From assembly GCF_040403615.1 (NCBI RefSeq), contig NZ_JBBAKG010000024.1:12861-76860 (forward strand): 64,000 nt of DNA, in the 5' to 3' direction. Source of the stretch: Haliscomenobacter sp040403615. Lineage in GTDB: Bacteria; Bacteroidota; Bacteroidia; Chitinophagales; Saprospiraceae. The position numbers were made by a program, and so were the translations under genes. This document shows positions 60,557 through 64,000 of the stretch, in pieces; position 1 is the first letter of the stretch; each line of letters begins with the position of its first letter. The notes beneath the pieces were generated by a model. The model searched no databases. It worked only from the letters and a program-made list of their open reading frames with translations, and had not been told where the DNA came from.

Positions 60557-60638
60557 TTTATCGTTTTTCTAACTCAAGTTGTGATCTATTCCTTGATCTA
60601 AGTTTAGTCAATCTCGCAGCTTCGCTGCATTTTAATTT

Positions 60639-60747
60639 ACCACGACGGCACGACGAACACGACGATTGGCGTGCTTTGCACCCCAATTGCCCGACGCTTG
60701 CGTCGGGTTGTGCGGAGCTAACGTCGTGTTCGTCGTGTCGTCGTGGT
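60639..60747. repeat. Nested palindrome (26-bp outer arms, 8-bp inner hairpin)
   Basis: Outer arms 60639-60664 and 60722-60747 are complementary over 26 bp with one mismatch (ACCACGACGGCACGACGAAC and so on). The inside holds a second hairpin, CCCGACGC (60690-60697) with GCGTCGGG (60700-60707). Smaller hairpins flank it (GCAGCTTCGCTGC at 60616-60628; TTTTGGCGCAGCCAAAA near 60756-60772). The region 60557-60873 (317 bp) holds no gene; these palindromes are its main content. Confidence 0.8.
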
Positions 60748-60873
60748 GAATTTATGTTTTGGCGCAGCCAAAATTTTACGTTAAGCTTACCTTCAAATAT
60801 GGATTTACAAGCCTTATCTCCTAAAGTTAATAAATCACAACGTAAGTTAACATCTGTTTTGGCAGGCCCCCTT

Positions 60874-62631
60874 TTACAACCTTGGCGCCTTCGGCTTAAT
60901 CGGTGCTTCAAACGCATTTACGCCCGGCACTTTGAATTTCCGCTTGTATACCTTATCGTGGCAAGTGATGTACATGGTGTCAAAATCCTTGCCACCAAAG
61001 CACATGTTGGAGACCTGGCCTTTGGTTTTGGGTACAGGCAATATGGCGTTGACGCGGCCCAATTGATCCAGTACCTGAATGCCCATGAGGGAACTGACAT
61101 AAATGCGCCCATCGCGGTCGCATTTCAGGCCATCCGACCAGGCGTTTTCGTCGATGTCGCGTACGTGCAACCAACCGAAACGTTGCTTATAAGCCAACTT
61201 GCCATCGGCCTGAATTTGGTATACCCACACCCAATGCGAAGCCGATTCGGTAACGTACAATTGGGTCTGATCAGGAGATAGGCAAAGTCCATTCGCAAAC
61301 TTCAAGCCTTCGTCTACCACTACCTTTTCGCCAGTAGGTCGAATCAGGTACAGTTTGCTGGGCTTTTCCCGACCATCCGGCGAAGTGATGTAAATATTGC
61401 CATTTTTGGCCACGGTGATGTCGTTTCCGCTGATGCTGTCGGCCACAATGGCCTCTTTTCCGTTGGCATCATAACTCAGGATTTGTTTGGTGCCACCGGC
61501 TACCGTATAGCGCTTGCCATCCGCACCAAAGGCGGTTCCACTGGATTTTTTGGCATCGAGATTCAACTGGGTAAGCTTTCCGGTGAGGTCTACTTTGTAG
61601 GTTTTAGAAGTGGGGATGTCCTGAAAAAAGACTTCTCCCTGAGCATTGGTGGCGGTGCCTTCGTTGAAGGTATAGCCTTCGCCAACCAGTTCCCACTCGG
61701 TATTTTCAACCAAAATAGCGCTCAGGAAATCATTTTTGGAAACGCCTTTGGCCACAGGTTTCGGGTAATCTTTCCACAACCAGCGCATGGCTTGTGGAAA
61801 AACAGCCGTGCCATGCTGCCCATTGTGGGCACCTTCGCCCCAAACGTGATTGACTTCATACCCTGCAAAAGTTAGAGCGCGTTCCATGGTTTCGTTGGCT
61901 TTCCACCAATCTCCAGCGTAGATGTTGAGGTCGTTGGCACCGTCTTGCAAGAAGATGCGAATAGGCTTGGGTTCGTACTTCCGAATCAAGGAAGGGTAGC
62001 GATCCGCGCCGCGCAGATTGACGTAAGTGCCAATGGCGCTGAATACCCGCGAAAAAGCATCTGGACGTTCCCAGGCTGCCGTAAAAGCGCACACTGCGCC
62101 ACTGCTGGAGCCTCCGATGGCGCGGTCATTGCCGCTTTGCGACAATTTGATGGCTCGACCATCGCTGGTTTTTTTCTTTTCTACCTCCGGTAAAATTTCC
62201 TCTAGCACCAGGCGGGCGTAATTGTCGCCCAGGCCGTCGTATTCAAAACTACGGTTGAACCGATCAAGCGCTGCATCGGGATTGGCTGCTTTTACTTTGC
62301 CGGGAGTGATGAAAATCCCAATGGTGATGGGCATTTCTTTTTGGTGGATCAGGTTATCGAACACCGTGGGTGCTTTCCACTGGATGCCATCCTGGTTGAC
62401 GTACACGCAGGCGGGCTTGTCGGCACGGTATTGGGCGGGAACGTACACCGACACTTCGCGGGTAGTGCCCGGAAAGATTTTGGAATTGTCAAAGGTGAAG
62501 CTGAAAATCTCACCCTTGGGCACACCAGCTTTTTCAACTGAAGCGGGATCAGCGGGGTAGTTTTCGGTAGGCGTTTGTGCAACGGCAAGAGCAGAAAAGA
62601 GCAAAAGGAGCGATGCGATCAGATTTTTCAT
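60874..62631 (-). CDS. Exported esterase - SMP-30/gluconolactonase fusion protein
   Basis: Start at the ATG at 62631, giving a signal peptide (LIASLLLLFSALAVAQ). The 585-aa protein joins two enzymes. Residues about 40-295 are an esterase (Fes/esterase D-like alpha/beta hydrolase) with GGSSSGA, nucleophile S176, an acidic DGANDLN region and a His in WGEGAHNGQHG. Residues about 310-575 are an SMP-30/gluconolactonase/LRE beta-propeller: EGPT-like FNEGTATNAQGEVFF, ANGLCLSPDQTQLYVTES, and SDGLKCDRDGRIYV. It could act on acylated sugar or sugar acid substrates in the periplasm (inference). It stands alone. Confidence 0.88.
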   Translation of the reverse strand: MKNLIASLLLLFSALAVAQTPTENYPADPASVEKAGVPKGEIFSFTFDNSKIFPGTTREVSVYVPAQYRADKPACVYVNQDGIQWKAPTVFDNLIHQKEMPITIGIFITPGKVKAANPDAALDRFNRSFEYDGLGDNYARLVLEEILPEVEKKKTSDGRAIKLSQSGNDRAIGGSSSGAVCAFTAAWERPDAFSRVFSAIGTYVNLRGADRYPSLIRKYEPKPIRIFLQDGANDLNIYAGDWWKANETMERALTFAGYEVNHVWGEGAHNGQHGTAVFPQAMRWLWKDYPKPVAKGVSKNDFLSAILVENTEWELVGEGYTFNEGTATNAQGEVFFQDIPTSKTYKVDLTGKLTQLNLDAKKSSGTAFGADGKRYTVAGGTKQILSYDANGKEAIVADSISGNDITVAKNGNIYITSPDGREKPSKLYLIRPTGEKVVVDEGLKFANGLCLSPDQTQLYVTESASHWVWVYQIQADGKLAYKQRFGWLHVRDIDENAWSDGLKCDRDGRIYVSSLMGIQVLDQLGRVNAILPVPKTKGQVSNMCFGGKDFDTMYITCHDKVYKRKFKVPGVNAFEAPIKPKAPRL

Positions 62632-62707
62632 AGGTGTGGTTTTAGGATGCTTACAAAGCAACGACAACTATGCAAAATAAGGATAAAATGCGGCAAAGTA
62701 TGACGCA

Positions 62708-62747
62708 AAAAATTACTTTCCGATTTTTTGAGCGGCAAGTAATTTTT
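62708..62747 (-). terminator. Intrinsic terminator of the LTxxQ protein gene
   Basis: AAAAATTACTT (62708-62718) pairs with AAGTAATTTTT (62737-62747); the A-run at the lower end gives the U-tract on the minus strand. It lies 26 bases past the stop. Confidence 0.65.
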
Positions 62748-62772
62748 CTGCGAAAGACTCCTTTTAAAAAAA

Positions 62773-63198
62773 TTAGTGCTTTGGCGGCCCGCCTGGTCCA
62801 CCAGGCCCACCTGGGCCACCTCTTTTGGGTGGCTTGTGGCTTTCCATAAATTTGGTGTATTTGGCCTTTTGCTCTGCGCTAAGCAAGGCCATTATTTTTT
62901 GATCCAGCTCCTTGCGGGCAGCTTCCATGGTGGCCTGATCTGGAAGGCCTTGCTTGGCTTGTTTGTCCATTTTTTCTTTCATGGCCTTCAGGTGGTCGAG
63001 CTGAATGCTGAGGATGGCCTCCTTTTGCTCGGTAGAAAGCGACAATGCCTTGGCCAGTTCGTTGACCATCTTTTCCATTTGTTGGGGACTTGGGGGAGGG
63101 GGTGGCCCGGGATGATCCATGTTTTGGCTGATTCCCAGATTGGAAAGCGCCAAAAAACAAATGAAAAACAGAATGAATTTTACACGGATTTGGTTCAT
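62773..63198 (-). CDS. Periplasmic LTxxQ/Spy-like protein with Gly-Pro-rich tail
   Basis: The 141-aa product has a signal peptide (FILFFICFLALSNLGISQ), then a proline run, and two LTxxQ-type segments: LSLSTEQKEAILSIQLDHLKA and LLSAEQKAKYTKFMESH. The central helices resemble CpxP/Spy chaperones. The C-terminus is a glycine-proline repeat rich in GGPGGPGG, which is probably flexible. A second member of this kind of protein lies at 9982-10338. It is a single-gene unit with a terminator. Confidence 0.7.
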   Translation of the reverse strand: MNQIRVKFILFFICFLALSNLGISQNMDHPGPPPPPSPQQMEKMVNELAKALSLSTEQKEAILSIQLDHLKAMKEKMDKQAKQGLPDQATMEAARKELDQKIMALLSAEQKAKYTKFMESHKPPKRGGPGGPGGPGGPPKH

Positions 63199-63282
63199 GG
63201 TATGCTGATTTAACGGGTGAGTTTGGTTAGACGAACTTCGTTGAAAGTACCTGCACCAGGAGGAAAATTTTTTTCAAAAAAT

Positions 63283-63321
63283 AAAAAGCCAGTGCTTACA
63301 CAGGGCAGGCACTGGCTTTTT
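63283..63321 (-). terminator. Intrinsic terminator of the SCP2 protein gene
   Basis: AAAAAGCCAGTGC (63283-63295) pairs perfectly with GCACTGGCTTTTT (63309-63321). On the minus strand the stem is followed by U-rich sequence, 23 bases past the stop. Confidence 0.88.
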
Positions 63322-63343
63322 ATTAGACTTAATACAGCCCTTT

Positions 63344-63640
63344 TTAGCTAAACAAGGATTGCAACTTCATGGCAACACCCATATCTCCTTTGATTTTTAC
63401 TTTGCCACCCATTACGGCCATCATTGGATTCAGTTTGCCGTTGCGCAAATCCATCAGGGTTTCCAGGCTGGTGATGATGTTGCAGTCGGCCTCTTTGTCT
63501 TCATTGCTTACCTGCGGAGTCTCGCCACTCATGTCCAGGAAAACATGGCCTTCATCAAAAGTGAATTTGAGTGTTTTGCCAATAGAAGGCGCTTTGCTGG
63601 CCAGTGCTTTGAATTGTTCGGTTATTTCGTCGAGTGTCAT
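63344..63640 (-). CDS. SCP2 sterol-binding domain protein
   Basis: The 98-aa product is a small stand-alone SCP2 domain: LKFTFDEGHVFLDMSG, EADCNIITSLETLMDLRNGKLNP, and AVMGGKVKIKGDMGVAMKL, where MMAVMGGKVKIKGD is the family signature. SCP2 domains bind lipids or sterol-like hydrophobic ligands in a small tunnel; the cargo here is unknown. The length is full for a single-domain form. It is a single-gene unit just downstream of batD. Confidence 0.93.
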   Translation of the reverse strand: MTLDEITEQFKALASKAPSIGKTLKFTFDEGHVFLDMSGETPQVSNEDKEADCNIITSLETLMDLRNGKLNPMMAVMGGKVKIKGDMGVAMKLQSLFS

Positions 63641-63694
63641 GGCAGTTTTGATTAAATGACTTAGCGAATATTCGCTGCAATATACACCAATATA

Positions 63695-64000
63695 CTAATT
63701 ATTGTCTTCTACGGTGGTCAAAATCTCCACCGCATTGGTGTAGGTTTCCTGCATAGCGGTGGCATTCGCTTGTCCTGCAAAAAGCGCCATTTCGCAGTTT
63801 TGGAGCAACTTTTTCAGGCGTTCTACCAAATCAGGTTGCACATTCAGTTGCGCCAGCGCTGCGGTGATTTTTTCCTTAGACCAATCCGCCTTGGGTATGC
63901 TCAGTTTATCCCCCAAATACCCCAAAATGGCTTTGGAAACGGCATCGTAAAACTCGCGGCTGTTGTTGGCTTTTAAGTGTTTTTCTGCCTGGTTGAGGTG
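63695..64000 (-). CDS. batD: BatD-like protein, C-terminal end (5' part outside window)
   Basis: The frame is open to the window edge, so only the last 101 residues are seen. They read HLNQAEKHLKANNSREFYDA, AILGYLGDKLSIPKADW and CEMALFAGQANATAMQETYT, which match the C-terminal cytoplasmic helical segment of BatD-family proteins of the Bacteroides aerotolerance (Bat) operon, linked to oxidative stress tolerance. The N-terminal beta domains and membrane helices lie outside. The rest of the bat operon is expected upstream (beyond 64000). Confidence 0.75.
   Translation of the reverse strand, partial: HLNQAEKHLKANNSREFYDAVSKAILGYLGDKLSIPKADWSKEKITAALAQLNVQPDLVERLKKLLQNCEMALFAGQANATAMQETYTNAVEILTTVEDNN

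Noticed and set aside
60676..61281. A 201-codon plus-strand frame over the palindrome region and the SMP-30 gene end
   Set aside because: It runs through a nested palindrome and then antisense to a clear SMP-30 domain, so it is not a gene.

Overview
The window is chromosomal DNA of a Bacteroidota bacterium, most likely a member of the Saprospiraceae (Haliscomenobacter-like). The evidence is two very large secreted repeat proteins that end in type IX secretion (T9SS) sorting domains, the gliding lipoprotein GldB, many Bacteroidota-only families (DUF4271 next to hemD, DUF6029, DUF1573, BatD, a TPR/PD40/SPOR outer-membrane-associated protein), an atpD-atpC pair separate from other ATP synthase genes, and repeated promoter elements of the Bacteroidota type (TTTG, about 18-20 nt, TAnnTTTG). 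Genus assignment is inference. The sequence is a draft: 100 Ns at 10340-10439 mark a scaffold gap. No tRNA, rRNA, CRISPR array, prophage or complete insertion sequence was seen.

Layout. 1-5.4 kb: the end of lon, a 990-aa T9SS protein built of seven repeats, and thiL. 5.4-10.3 kb: thioredoxin and TPR lipoprotein genes upstream of thiL, then a DUF1800-DUF1501-LTxxQ operon. 10.4-16.5 kb (after the gap): gldB, a 2-oxoglutarate oxygenase, tatA, divergent DUF6029/TlpA genes, and a front-end type fatty acid desaturase. 16.6-20.7 kb: a three-gene envelope cluster (TPR-PD40-SPOR protein, coiled-coil membrane protein, OmpA lipoprotein). 21-27 kb: dihydrolipoamide acyltransferase, cinA, birA, rsfS, ftsH. 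27.7-37 kb: a second T9SS repeat protein, two uncharacterised proteins, a nuclease pseudogene, hemD-DUF4271, DUF1573 and an M28 peptidase. 37.5-50.4 kb: M1 peptidase, a beta-propeller-like exported protein, dnaX, ADP-ribosylglycohydrolase, nadE, NIPSNAP, atpD-atpC, a glycosyltransferase. 50.5-55.1 kb: a TPR adenylate cyclase, uvrB, and a zincless Fpg/Nei glycosylase. 55.1-57 kb: a small AT-richer accessory island (GNAT, an orphan protein, a PIN toxin-antitoxin pair) punctuated by three diverged copies of one intergenic repeat. 57-64 kb: glgX, a DJ-1/PfpI enzyme, an ACT protein, an esterase-SMP-30 fusion, an LTxxQ protein, an SCP2 protein and the 3' end of batD.

Most genes are housekeeping. 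The points most worth a second look are the cassette-like island at 55-57 kb with a palindrome inside the toxin-antitoxin promoter, a family of long intergenic palindromes (one placed between atpD and atpC), the uncharacterised three-gene envelope cluster, perfect intragenic duplications in both T9SS proteins, and the uvrB/glycosylase convergent overlap. I found no system I can call new with confidence.
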